NCBI RefSeq assembly: GCF_000247695.1
Contig: NW_004624751.1
Coordinates: forward strand, 25,441,566-25,505,565
Length of the DNA stretch: 64,000 nucleotides
Direction of reading: 5' to 3'
Source: Heterocephalus glaber
Lineage: Eukaryota; Chordata; Mammalia; Rodentia; Bathyergidae
The first letter of the stretch is position 1. Each line of letters opens with the position of its first letter. The position numbers and the translations under genes were made by a program. The notes under the pieces were generated by a model that saw only the letters and a program-made list of their open reading frames with translations, did not search any database and was not told the DNA's origin. Of the stretch, positions 9,204 through 21,257 are shown piece after piece.

Positions 9204-12200
9204 ATGACAAGGCTACATCAATATATATCAATTGTAACCATCAATGTTAATGGTCTCAATTCACCAATCAAAAGAAATAGACTGGCAGAATATATAAAGA
9301 AGCAACATCCAACAATATGCTGCTTTCAAGAAACATACTTAATTCAAAAAGGAACTCATAGACTGAAATTTAAAGGGTGGAAAACAATACTCCATGTGAC
9401 AGGAACCTGATAAAATGCAGGAGTACTTATCCTATTTGCACATCAAGTGAATTTCAAACCAAACTGATTAAGAGAGACAAAGAAGGACATTACATTCTTG
9501 TAAAGGGAACAATCCAAGAGGAACAGATGACAATCATAAATATATATGCACCAAATACTAGTGTGCCCAACTATATGAAAGAAATACTAAAGGACATGAA
9601 AAATAAAATAAGCAATAATACACTGGTAGTGGGGGACCTCAGTACCCCACTGTCACAAATAGATAGGTCAACTAGACAGAAAATAAACAACAAAATACTA
9701 GAACTCAATCAAACTCTTGAACAAATGAACTTGACAGATGTTTACAGAGTGTTTTACCCCACAAAATCAGAATATACATTCTTTTCAGCTGCACACAGGT
9801 CATTCTCCAATATAGACTCCATACTTGCTCAGAAAACATGCTTAAGTAAGTGCAAAGGAGTTGAAGTTATCCCCTATATATAATCAGACCATAGTGCAAT
9901 GAAATTGGAGATCAATAGCAAAAGAAACCACAAGAATTTCATGAACTCATGGAAATTGAACAACATACTTCCGAATGAGCAATATGTTACAGAGGAAATT
10001 AATTAGAAATCAGACAGTTTATACAATTAAATGACAATGTCAATACAACATATCAGAATCTATGGGGGCACAATGAAAGCAGCCTTATGAGGGAAATTCA
10101 TAGCAATGAATACTCATATTAGGAAAACAGAGCCAGATCAAATAAACAACCTGATGTTTAACCTCAAACTTCTACAAAAAGAAGAGTAGGACATACCCAA
10201 AGCTCATAGAAGGGAGGAAATTATAAAGACCAGGGCAGAAATCAATGCAATGGAGACTAATAGAATGATACAAAAAATCAATGAAGAGTTGGTTCTTTGA
10301 AAGAATAAACAAAATTGACAAGCCCTTAGCCAACCTTATCAAAAAAAGGAAAGAAAAGACTCAAATCCATGCAATTAGGAATTGAAAGGGTTAAATTACG
10401 ATGGACCCAGCAGAAATCCAGAGGGTCATCAACACCTACTTTGAGAACCTATACACCAATAAGATGAAAAACAAAGAAGAAATGGACAGATTCCTAGAAA
10501 CATATGAATTAGCAAAGTTGAATGAAGAAGACTTAAAACTTCTAAACATCCCAATGTCAATCAATGAAATTGAAAATGTAATTAAAAACTTACCAACTAA
10601 GAATAGCCCTGGTCCTGATGGCTTCACTGCTGAATTGTACAAGACATTTAGAGAAGTACTGCCACTACTGTTTAAACTCTTCAATTAAATCGAAAGGGAA
10701 GCAGTACTCTGAAATTCATTCCTGGGAGAAGCATCACCTTGATCCCCAAAGCAGAGAAAGACCTAACCAAAATAGAGAATGCTAGGCCAATCTCATTAAT
10801 GAACATGGATGCAAAAATCCTTAATAAGATACCAGCAAATAAAATGCAGAAGATCATCAAGAAGACCATACACCCTGACAAAGTGGGATTCATCCCAGGG
10901 ATGTAAGGATGGTTCAACATACGCAAATCAAGAAATATAATACACTATATCAATGGAGTCAAGACAAAAACCGTATGATGTAGAAAACCAATAGATGTAG
11001 AAAAAGCATTTGACAAAATCCAACATGCATTTATGGTAAAACCCTACAAAAATTTGGAATAGACTGTCTACCTCAATCTGATAACAGCCATCTATGAAAA
11101 ATCAACAGCCAATATCATACTAAATCATCAAAAACTGAATTCCTTCACACTAAAATCAGGAACAAGACAAGGATGTCCACTATCAGCACTCTTGTCCAAT
11201 ATAGTTTGTGAAACATTAGCCAAAGCAATTAGACAAGAGAAAGAGATAAAAGGAATAAAGATAGGAAATGAAGAAGTCAAATTGTCATTATTTGCAGACA
11301 ACATGATACTCTCTATAGAAGACCCCAAGAACTCCAAGAAAAATCTTTTAGACTTAATAATTAAATTCAGTAGAGTAGCTGGATACAAGGTCAACACACA
11401 AAAATCAAGAGCTTTCCTGTACAGGTACAACAGACTCACTGAAAGACAAACTGGAGAAACAACTCCTGTCACAATAGCATCCAAAAAAATTAAATACCCA
11501 GGAATCAACCTACTGAAAGAAATCAAAGACCTCTACTCTGAAAACTATAGGACTCTGAAAAAAGAGATCAAAGAGGATATAAGAAAATGGAAAGACATCC
11601 CTTGCTCCTGGGTAGGAAGACATAGTGAAAATGGCCATACTTCCAAAACTGCTATATAGATTTAATGCAATTGCAATTGAAATTCCAGCAGCCTTCACAT
11701 ACCTTGAGAAAACAATCCAAAATTAATTAATTTGGAACAAGAAGATACCTAAAATAGCAAAAGTAATTCAAGCAACAAAGGTAGGGGGTATCACAATCCC
11801 CAACTTGAAACTATATTGCAAAGATACTGAGATAAAAACAGCATGGTACTGACAAAGAAACAGACCTGAGGACCAGTGGAACAGATTAGAAGATGCGGAA
11901 ACAACTCCAGACACATCCAGCCACCTCATCTTTGACAAAGGAGTCAAATACCCTCACTGGAGGAAAGATAGTGTCTTTAAAAAATGGTGCTGGAAAAATT
12001 GGGTTTCAACTTGCCAAAGATTAAAACTAGACCTATATTTCTTACCATGCAGTAAACTAAAATCAAAATGGATTAAAAGTCTAAGTATTAAAACAGAAGC
12101 ACTAAATTGACTGGAAGAGAGGTTAGGTAGAACTCTTGAAGACATTGGCTGAGGAAAAGATTTCATGAACAAAACCTCAGTTGCATGTGAACTAGCACAA

Positions 12201-12949
12201 ACAATCAACAAGTGGGATCTCTTCCTATTAAAAAGCTTCTGCACTGAAGAGAAACAAGCAATAGCATGAAGAGACAACCCACAGTGTGGGAAAAAGTTTT
12301 CACCTGCTATTCCTCAAACAAAGGTCTACCATCTAGAATATATAAAGAACTTAAAAAAATCAGACCTCTCAAATTTAAAGACCCAATCCAAAAATGGGTA
12401 TCCTGAATAGCAGATATTTCTCAGACAAAGAAGTAGAAATACCAAATAAACATATGAAAAAGTGTACAACATCGCTGGTCATTGGAGAAATGCAAATGAA
12501 AACAAGGCAGAGATTACACATCACCCCAGAAAGAATGGCTGCTGTCAAGAAGTCAACCAATAACAAATGCTGGTGGGGCTGTGGGGAAAAAGGAACACTG
12601 CTCCAGTGCTGGTGGGAGTGTAGACTGGTGCAACCACTGTGGAAATCAGTATGGAGATACCTCAAAGAACTAAGACTGGAAGTCCCATTTGACCTAGCTA
12701 TTCACCTGTTGGGGATCTTCCCCAAAGAATTAAAAGAATCACACCACAGTGATATATGTGCACCCGTGTTCATAGCAGCACAGTTTGTAATAGTTAAAAC
12801 TTGTAAACAGCCCAGTTGCACATCAACTGGAGACTGGATAAAGAAAATGTGTTTTCTAAAAAATAAAATGGAATAATATTCTGCCATAAAGAATGAGAAA
12901 TTAGAGACATTTATAGCTAAATGGGTGCACATTCAGGCCATACTCTCAA
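9204..12949 (+). pseudogene. L1 ORF2 (endonuclease/reverse transcriptase) remnant, copy 1
   Basis: ORF2p nicks target DNA and reverse-transcribes L1 RNA there. ATG 9204 is followed by the endonuclease opening 'ITINVNGLNSPIKR'-like (here VTINVNGLNSPIKR). Further on are 'VVGDLSTPLSQIDRS' near 9627 (Ser where copy 2 has Asn) and 'SDHSAMKLEI' near 9886, just after an in-frame stop. Reverse transcriptase follows: 'NSPGPDGFTAELYKTF' near 10600, and the catalytic box at 11291-11302 reads FADN instead of FADD, so a metal-binding Asp is lost. The C-terminal Cys-rich part near 12565-12640 reads CWWGCGEKGTLLQCWWEC, with Gln where copy 2 has His. Many stops and frameshifts. The end is set by alignment with copy 2. 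Confidence 0.92.
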
Positions 12950-13302
12950 AAGTGAAATAAACAGGACACATATGTGTAAATACGGAATAGTTTCTCTGGT
13001 GTGAGAAACTGAAAATGTAAATAAGGATCAAAATGTATAATAGATAAGGTGAAAAGGAAGAAAAGGGGCCAAGGGGAAAGTGAAGGGGAAGTGATAGGGG
13101 ACAGGAAAGAAGGGAATGGAATTAACATGAGAAAATTAAAAAATGGAAACAAAGTCTTTGCAATTAAAGAGTGGTGGAGGGGTTGAAGGGAGGGCAGGGG
13201 AATGGGTAAAAATAAGAGTCAAGATATATTACGTAAATGTGCATATCTCCAATGATGAATGTCATATTGTATACCTAAAATGTACCAATAAAGTTAATTT
13301 TT
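12950..13302 (+). other. 3' UTR of L1 copy 1 with G/purine-rich tract and AATAAA
   Basis: After the ORF2 end the sequence becomes purine-rich (13040-13210) with several runs of three or four G near 13173-13207, then 'aatgtaccaataaagttaat' at the tail. The same order occurs in copy 2 and, inverted, at 20202-20443 and 54905-55297. Confidence 0.85.
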
Positions 13303-13320
13303 AAAATATTCGACTTACTC
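13303..13320. repeat. Right TSD of L1 copy 1
   Basis: Partner of 7502-7517; see that entry. Confidence 0.75.
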
Positions 13321-15574
13321 ATTGTGATATATAGAAAATAATGCATTCTGGTAATTCATCATTCAAAACTATGAACCACCTTACCTGATGCTCCAATCAA
13401 GCTAAAAGGAACTAACTCTGAGGTAATGAGCATATAGGTAAACTAATCCATGTATGAAATTATGAAAACGGCTCTTACCAATGTGTAGTAAGCATTTTGG
13501 TTTTGGTCTCATTATTGTTTGAATTGAGTGCCTGTTCTATGCAAATCTTCTCAAGAGATTACAGAGCAAAATAATCATACTGTTCTTTGTATTTTTTTAA
13601 AAAGTAATTACTGTATAGAAAACATTTTTCTTCCTTCATTTTAGTGGAAAAGAAATTCCTACAAAAAATTTTTTTTCAATATACATATTAACTATAAAAA
13701 TTCCTGCCTGGAAAAATTGCTCCTTTATTTTAAAATTATTAAGTATATAGTCTGCTTCACTTGGCTTAAAGTTTAAGAACATTGTGATTTATTTTTAAAT
13801 ATTTTTATTATTTTATAAGATGTAACTTTTTGAATTAATTTTATGTACAAAATTTTGCACAAAATTAGAATGTATATATATTTTAATCTACAAGTTGTGT
13901 GTACATATATTGTATGTTTGATTACATATATTGATGTATTTATTTATACATATTATACACACAAGAATACTAATGCTTAGATTAACTTTCTTTCATTAAC
14001 TTTCCATTTTAGTGAAGTAAATTTTATATCATTTGATATTCAATTGGTAGCAGATCAATTATTTGGAAAAATGTTCTAGTTGAGATATGTGTATGTAATA
14101 ACAGTAGTAGCTCACACTGCTTATTTCTCTGGACTAAGCTTTCTGAGTATTTAGATAGTATGCTACTATATTACTAATGGCGGTTCCATGAATGCACTTG
14201 AACATATATTTTGATACATTATGCATATACTGCTCTTCCTTTTCTAACTAGGAATCGATTTGCTGAGCCATAGGTGATACAAAAGAAAAAAAAGAATTGA
14301 GTGAAATCTAAATTATTATTCTTATTACTAGAGGTGCTACATTACTAACTTTTTGTATTTGAAATCAAAGATGACTTTGCTCAGATGAAAGATATAGATT
14401 CTTTGCCTTAGTTGTCTTGTGAGGATCTACTATAACTGAATACTCTGAAGGATTATCAGGGTTGACATTTTCTCAGACAATAAAATGTTTTCAAAAATCT
14501 ACTTTCATTCCGTTTATAAATCTTCCTTTCTCCCCCTGGGGAATTCACATGGAAGAAATAGGAAAGTGCCGGGAGTAGGACATTTACTTTTACAACCGGT
14601 TACTATATAATTAAACTATTTCCAAGTGGTCTATTGACTTCTAAAATTTAATAGGTTAGTATGGTTCGTGATAACTCTAAGGGGAATCCTGTAAAACCTC
14701 ATTTGGGACCACATCTTGGTTTCTAATGATACAGTCCTTAGAGGAATAATCAAAGAATTAGTCCTCTATTTTGAGTTTCTGAAGTGCAAAAGGTACTTTA
14801 TATTGATCAGCAAGCAGGCATGCTGTTTACCATCAGTTATTTGAGAAGATTTGTTAGCCAGTTCTGGAAATCCTACAGCATAATCCTTTCCTATCTCCAT
14901 CAGGTCTGCTCCAAATATTTACTGAGCAGCACTCATGTGCAAGCTTTTATATTTATCTTTAATGATCTCCTGAATTTTTAAATTTGAGTATTAGCTATTG
15001 GTCTAAAGCTGAAAATAACATAAAATGTTTGACATTTGAAGATTAAAATTAAAATCAGTTACTTTTAATCAATCTAGTTAATTAATTGGATAGCATCAAA
15101 GAGTTTGGGTATGTGTAAAATGTCCCCCTGTGTTGGTTGATTTTAAAAACTAAAACATCTCTGTTGAAAAATTCCTTGAGGGGTTATTTTGAAGGGAAAA
15201 CCCCCAGGAACATGCTCTAACTAGATATGGAGGTCTATGGACTTACAAAGAAAGATTGTGACCACGAGCATTGGATTTTTTTTTTCCAGCTCTCTCAGGA
15301 GGGCAGGATCTGCACAATTGCTGGTCTGGGAATCAGGAGGAAGAAGCAAGAACAGATTTTGTGAATTTCATTCTCAAGCACCGGGCTGTGGATGGAAATC
15401 CAATGGGGATATTCTTCATCATCTCAGCAATCCGTGGACCATGAATAGGATGAATGTTCGTAGTTTCTTCCGGTTGTATTAGTCATCTTATGTATTTCTT
15501 GTGATGATCAGCAGAAAATTCATTGAGATGTGAAAGTCTGAGGTATTAGTCTTTAGGAGCTGTGGTGAAGAAGT
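13321..15574. other. No recognised feature
   Basis: AT-rich sequence. The part from 15120 to 15480 is less AT-rich and carries an 81-codon frame (15237-15482), but I recognise neither a protein family nor a repeat. Confidence 0.45.
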
Positions 15575-15601
15575 TATATATACATATATATATATATATA
15601 T
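15575..15601. repeat. (TA)n tract
   Basis: Alternating TATA with one C interruption. Confidence 0.85.
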
Positions 15602-16559
15602 TTTTTAAATTTTGAGCCATTATTGGTGACAGAATGAGAGATATGACAGCCACCAAAGGGATGTAACACAGGAAAGAATGAGACTTGAGAAGTGGCCTGA
15701 AGCTCCTCCATTGAAATTCCTGTAAACTTTATCGCTGCTCCAAAAGATGTAAATTTCATTGAAAGATATTTTCAGAATGTCATATTGAAGTTTCTAATAA
15801 TTCAAACACTTAAAAATGCTCACAAAATTTACATTTTAAAAACACCATTCTTGTGATAATGGTGACACATGTAATGTTGAAAGTAATTTTCAGACTTAGA
15901 TTATTTAATAAGTGGAGTAAAAGAAGACAACTTTGATGTCATTGCAATAAATAATGACAAAACCCAAGCCATGTGACTTAGGTACTTGATTATAACTATG
16001 TCATTTATCCCCTACCTTTATAAAGTAGTTCATATTTTTATTATTCAAATCTTCTAATAAATACAAAGGTACAGAAAAGAGTTTAATGAACTCCTATACA
16101 CCTGTCATTTGAGTGAGATTTTCCCCACCTGCTTCATCTATCTCCTGCGTTGAGTTAAAACATTTTAAAACACATCAAAAACATCTCTATGAAGGATTTA
16201 AATTTTTACAGTGTGTTTTAATTTCACATATCTTTTCATCTTACTGATGTCTTTGCAAGTAATTGTATTAGATAATGCTGTCATCAGCTGACAGGGAAAG
16301 AAGGTAGACTTGCCTTGCCTAAGGTCTCCTAAGGAATTAGTCGCAGAGGTATGTCCACCTATTTCTTTCTTAGATCAACCAGCCCTGGTGGCATAATGAC
16401 ATGGTTCCCAATGCCCTCTAGTCTTGAAAACTGTACCCTGAATAGGACTGAGTTTTAACAGCTCTGTTATTTCACTCTGTGGCAACCCTGCTATTCTCAA
16501 CCAAGATGAAATTGATATAGCTATAGTGGATATTCAAGCTCTCATGAGCTGCTCAAATT
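15602..16559. other. No recognised feature
   Basis: AT-rich. The stretch 16030-16210 ('gtacagaaaagagtttaatg', 'actcctatacacctgtcat') has the look of an old interspersed repeat that I cannot name. Confidence 0.4.
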
Positions 16560-17115
16560 CTTTCTTTTAGAATTTAGTATAGGGGGCAAAAACATGTCTG
16601 TATTACAGGAGGTGTTGAGATATGTACCACTTTGGAAATGACAGCTTGGAGACAGTCTCTGAGAGGACATATTTCAATAGAGTCTTGACAAAGGAAAAAG
16701 AGAAAACCATGCTAGAGTGTCTGAATAACAGCAAGGAGCCCGAAAAACAGCAGCAAATGATCCAAGTGGGAAGGATGCTTGGAATGGTCAAGGAATAGCA
16801 AAAAGGCTGAAGGTATGAGAACAGGGGAAACAAAAGGAGTAAGGTAGATTATAATGGCAGAGATATCCAAGGGAAAGGCTGTGAAGGACCTTGTGGTCAT
16901 TGTAAGGTCTTTGGACGTGGTTCAAAATTTTATGTAAAGATACTGCAAGGTTTTGAGCAAATAAGTGATAAAATTAAGCATACAAATTAAAAAGATCTTT
17001 AGAAGCTGTTTGGAGAATAGATAATGTGTAGCAAAGGGAATAAATGGGAAGAGTCACTGAGAGGACATTGCAATATGCCAGGTAAGAGATGATGGCGGTT
17101 ACAATGGGAATGACA
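16560..17115 (+). repeat. Old interspersed repeat, family not named
   Basis: Words such as 'gaaggaccttgtggtcattg', 'ttgagcaaataagtgat', 'aaaagatctttagaagctgt' and 'cattgcaatatgccaggta' follow the order of a common old mammalian repeat. I recall the pattern but not the name with certainty. Confidence 0.45.
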
Positions 17116-17369
17116 GGTGTGGAGGTGCTCAGATGTGATCAATTTTGAAGAAAAATACAACAGTTCCTAGCAACAATCCCTCAAAAGGTATAACTTTCTT
17201 AGTTTTCCAGAGAAAACATATTAGGTTTCTAACAATTACCTTTAGTCTTGTTCGACTAGTTTGGATTTGTTTACTGTGTCTTACAATAAAAAATCTTGAC
17301 TGAGATATTGACCCTACTGTCTTTGCAATTTAACAAGTCTTATTGAATGGTTTCTGTGCATGATTGACT
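17116..17369. other. No recognised feature
   Basis: Short spacer without a recognisable repeat. Confidence 0.4.
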
Positions 17370-17905
17370 ATGGCAGGTTGTAATTTCCTTAGATAGCTGG
17401 ATAATGTCTTCCAATTCACTCTTCATACAGCATGACCCTTCAAGGCCCTATCAATAGTTGAAGTCCATGTCACTTCTCCTTTGAAACAGGAATTCCTGGA
17501 TCAACTGAATGTGGTGGAATTTACTTCTGAGACTTCTCCATTATAAAAGATTGTAAAAGATGATAGTAGTATTCTCTTGGCTCTCTTGCAGGCTTGCTCT
17601 TGTTATCTGGTTACAGTGCTCTGGGGAAGCTCAATTGTATGGAAAGGCCCTATGTAGATGTTTACTTCAGCAGATGTCCTACTAATGGTTAGCCTTTTCT
17701 GCCAGGCCCATGACTAAGGACTCATATATTTAGTACTTGAGATGACTCCAGCCCCAGCCAGTATCTGTCTGAGACTCAGAGCAAGATCACCTAGCTAATT
17801 CCAGGCAATACCAGAACCAAGAAAAAGAAAATAAATAATGTTGTGATAAGCCTCTAAGTGTCAGGTGGTTTGTTTTATAGTAATGGAGAACAGATTTAGT
17901 GGCTG
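17370..17905 (+). repeat. MLT1-type solo LTR (ERVL-MaLR)
   Basis: Matches MLT1 in order: 'acttctgagacttctccatt', 'aaagattgtaaaagatg', 'ctctcttgcaggcttgctct', 'ctctggggaagctcaattgt', 'actccagccccagccagtat', 'agcaagatcacctagctaat', 'aataaataatgttgtgataa', and the 3' end near 'gagaacagatttag'. A non-coding solo LTR; no retroviral internal genes adjoin it. Confidence 0.78.
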
Positions 17906-17929
17906 TACGTATTGCATTATGTAGGAAAG

Positions 17930-18120
17930 TCTGATTAAAATAATTAATTCCATTTACCAAACAATATAGCAAATAATTATATAGTAATTGTGATACACCA
18001 GGCACTATTTTAACTGCTTAGCATATACTAACTTATTAAATTTCAATAATGTGCTCCAGCAATAAGTATTATTATTATTATTGAATTTTGCATATGGAAC
18101 ATAAAGAAGCTCGATGTTAC
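17930..18120 (-). repeat. MIR SINE, antisense
   Basis: 'ataccaggcactattttaac'-like text (here 'acaccaggcactattttaac'), 'tatactaacttattaaat' and a poly-ATT 'attattattattattga' stretch match the antisense MIR core. Confidence 0.65.
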
Positions 18121-18149
18121 ATATTTTATAAACATTGTGCTAATTTTGG

Positions 18150-18575
18150 ACCAGGTGGTATGATCTATAAATCCCACATACTTAGAGACTACCCTAAATT
18201 GTCTCAGATCCTACTGAACTGTTTATTGGTCCATATCTGAAGGGCTTGGTATCTAACCATCTAACCTGTGGCACTACTGGGAGGTGATGGAACTTTAGGA
18301 GATGGGGCCTAGCTGAAGGAATTAAATCATTGGGGGTGTGGTCTTGAATTGGATATTAGGATCCTGGCACTATCTACTTTTCCTGGCCACCATGAGGTGA
18401 GCACCTTTGCTCCACTATGAGCTCCCTGCCAGGATGTATTACCTGGCCACTGACAAAAAGCAATGGAGCCAACTGACCATGTACTGAAGCCTTTGTAACT
18501 GTGAGATGCAATAAACTTTTCCTCTTTTATCTCAGGTAACCTGTCACTTCCAAAGAAAGCTAACATATTGAGCAA
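18150..18575 (+). repeat. MaLR-type solo LTR
   Basis: Contains 'actgggaggtgatggaactt', 'attaaatcattgggggtgtg', 'ccaccatgaggtgagcacct', 'agcaatggagccaactgacc' and 'gagatgcaataaacttttcc', the last with an AATAAA near 18510. This is the order of a MaLR-type LTR. The element at 29785-30108 belongs to the same type on the other strand. Confidence 0.68.
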
Positions 18576-18848
18576 CCCAGAAAATTTTAGCATCCTAGAC
18601 AATATACTTTTGTGGAAATATTCAACAGAAGCCACATTTTATATTGTGTCATGAAAGCATGGACTTTATAAACATTTCTGAAAGTAGTTACAAATATGCT
18701 TTTGGACATGGCTCAGGAGTAATGGAAGTAGGTCAAATATGTATTTTGTTATTTCCACCATTCCTTTGTTTTTGGGCGGGGGGGGCTTTTCTCTCCTCAG
18801 GTGAACCTACTGGATAACTTCTAAATTTAATACAGAAATTATTTACTG

Positions 18849-18971
18849 AGCTCAGAATTTCTTTCTTTTTTAAATTTTTTTGGTACCAGGGATCCAACTC
18901 GGGTCCTTGCACTTGCGCAGCAGGAGGCAAAACCACTGAGCTAAATCCCCGGCCCCAGCTCAGAATTTCTT
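18849..18971 (-). mobile_element. ID-type SINE with 15-bp TSD
   Basis: Antisense SINE body 18864-18956: T-tail, 'ggtaccagggatcc', then 'ccactgagctaaatccccgg'. Perfect 15-bp flanking repeats 'agctcagaatttctt' lie at 18849-18863 and 18957-18971. Clean L1-mediated insertion. Confidence 0.95.
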
Positions 18972-19284
18972 GATAGGCAGGTAGATGATTAGCTAACACA
19001 ATGTGCATCTCTCATAATGTGATAAATGGAATGAAAATGGAGGCTGAGGGCTGATGCTTATAATGGCAGAATCTACCTAAAACTTCAATGAGAACTTTAG
19101 AGAGAGGACTTGGATTTTGCAATCCAGGGTAGGAAGAAGGACATTTCAGGCTGATGTCACTAGCATGAGCGAAGTTATGGGTTATGTTAGTATGTAGGTT
19201 AGGTAATGGAGTAGGTCACATAATAACAAGCATTTTCAAGAGAGGAGTAGCAAGGGATATTATAACAGGATTAGAGAAGGGGGT
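18972..19284. other. No recognised feature
   Basis: Includes text around 19130-19260 that resembles an old repeat ('gaagaaggacatttcaggct') but is too diverged to name. Confidence 0.4.
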
Positions 19285-19385
19285 AAACACTTATGGAGCC
19301 CTGAATCTTAGTATATAATGCCAGGCATTTTACTTACTACTTCTCTAAATCTTCACCTAAGCTGTGAGGTATTACTGGCCTGGCC
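19285..19385 (-). repeat. Possible MIR, antisense
   Basis: 'ataatgccaggcattttact' followed by 'tcttcacctaagctgtgagg' is the antisense MIR order. Partial. Confidence 0.45.
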
Positions 19386-19999
19386 ATGTCCACGGAGCTC
19401 TAGAAAGGACCAAACTCAAACTCAGTGGGCCACTTAACTCCAAAGATGCATTAGCTCCAGGTTCTTGTTTCTCATTGTAAAAGATTTGAATTTCAGTTGA
19501 AAGAATATCTGCCTTAAGAGAAGTATTATTGGGAGTGGAAGTTTGAAAGCTGGCTTTATCAGGCAGCACATATCACTTTCACAATTATAAACCACAAAAC
19601 ACAGTTTTGTTATCTAATTTCCAGTGAAATTCATGCCAGCACATTTTCTGCATAGTAAGTTGGGATAGGATGCATCCTACTTGTGAGGTGCTGAGAGAAG
19701 CAGAATAGTCTCAAGGTCAGCACACTGACCTAAGGCTTCACTAACAGGACAGGTTTCTCCCTTGTCAGGTGGGGCATGAGCTAAGCCCTCCTGCTTCATA
19801 GGATGTCAATTCCAATTAAAAATAATTAGACAATCATTTCTGTTATAAGGAAGCTTTGCCTTTTATCCTGAGCAATTCCATTTAATTTTAACACAATTTT
19901 AAACTTCTAGTCAAAATTTTAAGAGGATTAAGAGTGTGCAGAGAGAGGTATATTTTGTGGGTTTTTTCCTTTTTACCAAGATAATAACAGTAGCAAGAA
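19386..19999. other. No recognised feature
   Basis: Nothing that I can name. Confidence 0.4.
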
Positions 20000-20201
20000 A
20001 ACTAAATTTGGAGTCCCAACACCGAAGTTTGGGATACTGATTTAGCCATTGCAAACCGAGAGGTCTGGAATGACACTCAATCTTTTAAACCTCAGGTACC
20101 TCCAAATAATTCAGAGTGTACCTCAGAGCAATGTTGTAAAGATACAATATTTTTATTAAGAAAGTGCTTTTTAGATTATAAAGCACTCTAACCATATTTT
20201 T
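20000..20201 (+). repeat. MIR SINE, sense
   Basis: 'aatcttttaaacctcaggta', 'gtacctcagagcaatgttgt', 'aaagatacaat' and 'attataaagcactct' follow the sense MIR core and tail. It is interrupted at its right end by the L1 tail described next. Confidence 0.55.
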
Positions 20202-20459
20202 AAAATTTATGTATTTATTGGTACATTTTAGGTATACCATATGTTTACATTTATCATTGGGTGCTTGTACCTGTACATGATGTATCTTAGTTCTTCTTTT
20301 TCCCCCCATTACCTATGTGCCCTTCACCCCCTCCACCCTTCCCTATTTACATAGATTTTGTTTCCATATTTTTTTCTTTTTCATAATTTTTCCTTTCCCT
20401 TCTTCCCTTTCCCTTTCCCCTTCTCCTCCCACCACCCCTACACCTCTAACCATATTTTT
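20186..20459 (-). mobile_element. 5'-truncated L1 tail with 16-bp TSD, antisense
   Basis: Body 20202-20443 is the inverted 3' end of the same L1 lineage as copies 1 and 2: 'ttattggtacattttaggta' then 'cctttccctttccccttct', the complement of the purine-rich 3' UTR. Perfect flanking repeats 'ctctaaccatattttt' lie at 20186-20201 and 20444-20459. Only about 240 bases inserted, all of it 3' UTR. Confidence 0.93.
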
Positions 20460-20927
20460 GTAGAACACGTAGAGCCATTTTTGTGTAATTATAAGCTGGT
20501 ACCACCCCTGCATATTTAGAAGAGATATTTGTCCTCTCCTCTGACTCTTTTACCAGGAAGGGGACCCTTACCAGGAGTAAGCCAGCATCACACAGGCTGA
20601 TCCATGAGTCACATTCTGCTCTTCTTTGAAAACTTTAGTGTATTTGTCATATGTCTAGCCTAGTGAGACACTGAGAAGCAGTACACAATCCTTTATCTAT
20701 TTATTTTTAAAAATATCTTCACTCACTGAGTTCTTGGCATCTAGAATAATATATACATATATGTAAAGTTGGATGTGTAAGAGAAGCAATATAAATTTTA
20801 TGAAGGTTTAAGTACTGAAATCTTAAAAAGATAGGAAAAGAGTGCACATTCTTCCTCTGCCAAAAGAGCTCTAAGTACCAAGATAAAATACAGCTTCTAT
20901 TTTCCATGTACATAGTTTCTATATATT
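20460..20927. other. No recognised feature
   Basis: AT-rich sequence leading into the assembly gap. Confidence 0.4.
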
Positions 20928-21027
20928 NNNNNNNNNNNNNNNNNNNNNNNNNNNNNNNNNNNNNNNNNNNNNNNNNNNNNNNNNNNNNNNNNNNNNNNNN
21001 NNNNNNNNNNNNNNNNNNNNNNNNNNN
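20928..21027. other. Assembly gap of 100 N
   Basis: Exactly 100 N, a length often used as a placeholder for a gap of unknown size. It is flanked by 'tctatatatt' and 'tatatttac', so the missing part may be AT-repetitive. Confidence 0.98.
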
Positions 21028-21145
21028 TATATTTACAGAACATAATGATTACATTCTTTAGGGGGAGTTGTTACATGTATATAACACATCTTAATTCTTT
21101 TTACTCTCCCATTCCCTCCCCTTATTTCCACCTCCCCAGATATAA
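21028..21145 (-). repeat. Possible L1 3' end, antisense
   Basis: 'cataatgattacattcttta' then 'taacacatcttaattctttt' and C/T-rich text parallel the start of inverted L1 tails at 20202 and 54905, but with a different sequence. Perhaps another L1 subfamily whose start lies in the gap. Confidence 0.3.
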
Positions 21146-21257
21146 AATGCAGCAATACTTAAGGCTCTGGTGGATTCATAATGAAAACTACCCTAGGTAG
21201 CTGCAGTCCTATTTTCAATCAATGAAACAAAAAGTAAATATAATAGCCTCTCCTTTG

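Larger units (their letters stand above)
7518..13311 (+). mobile_element. LINE-1 copy 1, near full length, inactive
   Basis: A 5.8-kb L1 with the usual order: leader (7518-8049), ORF1 (8050-9166), ORF2 (9204-12949), then a 3' UTR with a purine/G-rich tract and an AATAAA at 13287-13292. It is flanked by a slightly diverged target-site duplication (7502-7517 and 13303-13320, shared core 'gacttactc'). Both frames carry stops and frameshifts, and an ID SINE sits in ORF1, so it cannot move. It is on the same strand as copies 2 and 3. The TSD core differs by a substitution and a small indel, and the frames are more damaged than those of copy 2, which suggests an older insertion. Confidence 0.95.

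Noticed and set aside
17370..18575. A provirus between the two LTR-like elements
   Set aside because: The LTRs are of different types (MLT1 and another MaLR), a MIR lies between them, and there is no gag, pol or env text. Solo LTRs fit better.
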